From Treponema sp. (GTDB lineage Bacteria > Spirochaetota > Spirochaetia > Treponematales > Treponemataceae), in assembly GCA_016290335.1 (NCBI GenBank), contig JAEETM010000004.1, positions 1-64,000 of the forward strand: 64,000 nt of DNA, in the 5' to 3' direction. The notes under the pieces are model-generated. The model was not told where the DNA came from. It made no database searches and was given only the letters and a program-made list of their open reading frames with translations. This document shows, piece by piece, positions 63,560 through 64,000 of this stretch (position 1 is its first letter; the number at the start of each line of letters is the position of its first letter). The translations under genes were made by a program, and so were the position numbers.

Positions 63560-64000
63560 CTACTTACGGAATGGCATGTTGAACTTAGTAAGAAGTGCTT
63601 TTGCTTCAGCATCTGTATTAGCACTTGTTACAATAGTGATGTTCATACCAGCAATTTTAACAACTTTATCGAAGTCAATTTCTGGGAATATCAACTGTTC
63701 AGTAATACCAACAGAGAAATTGCCGTGACCATCAAAACCAGTAGCTTTGATTCCACGGAAATCCTTAATACGTGGGAATGCAACGTTGATGAGTCTGTCT
63801 AAGAACTCATACATAATGTTACCACGCAATGTTACCATTGCGCCCACTTCATTACCCTCACGAAGTTTGAAGTTAGCAATACTTTTCTTTGCTCTTGTCT
63901 TAACCGCCTTCTGACCTGTAATCTGAGTTAAGTCAGCTACTGCGGCATCAAGGAGTTTCTTATTTGTGAGAGCTTCACCTACACCCATACTTACAACAAT
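63560..64000 (-). CDS. rplE: 50S ribosomal protein L5 (5' end outside window)
   Basis: 146 residues are visible, from [10 protein letters not shown] near the N-terminus to the normal C-terminal [13 protein letters not shown]. The start codon lies beyond base 64000. [20 protein letters not shown] and [20 protein letters not shown] identify L5. S14 follows after 7 bp. Confidence 0.97.
   Translation of the reverse strand: MVVSMGVGEALTNKKLLDAAVADLTQITGQKAVKTRAKKSIANFKLREGNEVGAMVTLRGNIMYEFLDRLINVAFPRIKDFRGIKATGFDGHGNFSVGITEQLIFPEIDFDKVVKIAGMNITIVTSANTDAEAKALLTKFNMPFRK

Noticed and set aside
1..64000. tRNA or rRNA genes
   Set aside because: No convincing cloverleaf with conserved T-loop (GGTTCGAATCC-type) or rRNA segment was found on reading either strand.

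Overview
The window looks like a chromosomal segment of a gut- or rumen-type Treponema (Spirochaetota). The evidence is an AT-rich genome with spirochaete-typical genes: a giant SpiroCoCo-like coiled-coil protein, a CarD/IspD/IspF cluster, the archaeal/spirochaete type of UMP kinase, a PilZ protein, and many small lipoproteins. It also carries plant-polysaccharide and uronic-acid genes. Genus is inferred from gene content only; no rRNA or tRNA gene was found.

Layout. 1-5130: 3' part of a giant coiled-coil protein. 5208-7117 (-): carD, ispD, ispF. 7353-12614 (+): DEAD-box helicase, membrane SpoIIE-type phosphatase, HAD phosphatase. 12644-20712: carbohydrate block (kdgK, eda, a GH5 enzyme, GH29 fucosidase, MATE exporter, uxaC, flavin reductase). 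20725-27428 (-): a two-component pair whose regulator has an in-frame stop, a toxin-antitoxin pair whose toxin has an in-frame stop, lipoproteins and exported proteins. 27574-32986 (-): uxuB, small enzymes, dCMP deaminase, S41 peptidase, uxuA. 33098-42403: patatin, HtrA, RadC, glucosaminidase, pyrH, an ECF sigma/anti-sigma/transglutaminase unit, cysS. 42514-46202 (+): two tandem membrane-anchored regulators and an AAA ATPase. 46342-50166 (-): a 1274-residue repeat lipoprotein. 50350-53721 (+): murB, a dual cNMP-binding protein, two exported proteins. 53763-55789 (-): TPR and PilZ proteins. 55948-64000 (-): end of the S10-spc-alpha ribosomal superoperon, from rplE (cut by the window) to rplQ plus a zinc-ribbon protein, closed by a strong terminator.

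How the genes work together. uxaC, uxuB, uxuA, kdgK and eda encode all five steps from D-glucuronate to pyruvate plus glyceraldehyde-3-phosphate. They are scattered over 20 kb, but eda(-kdgK), uxuB and uxuA share a 20-bp palindrome (CTA-N2-ATAC..GTAT-N2-TAG form) just upstream, so they probably form one regulon.

Most striking observations: (1) the GH5 enzyme appears circularly permuted, with the strand-8/helix-8 segment that should close the barrel placed at its N-terminus; (2) the shared hexuronate operator; (3) two tandem paralogous multi-pass membrane proteins with cytosolic winged-helix-like domains, next to 21-bp and 33-bp tandem repeats; (4) two otherwise intact genes each broken by one TAA; (5) a duplicated promoter cassette in front of two unrelated lipoprotein genes; (6) several strong promoters only 6-11 nt from the start codon, suggesting leaderless mRNAs.
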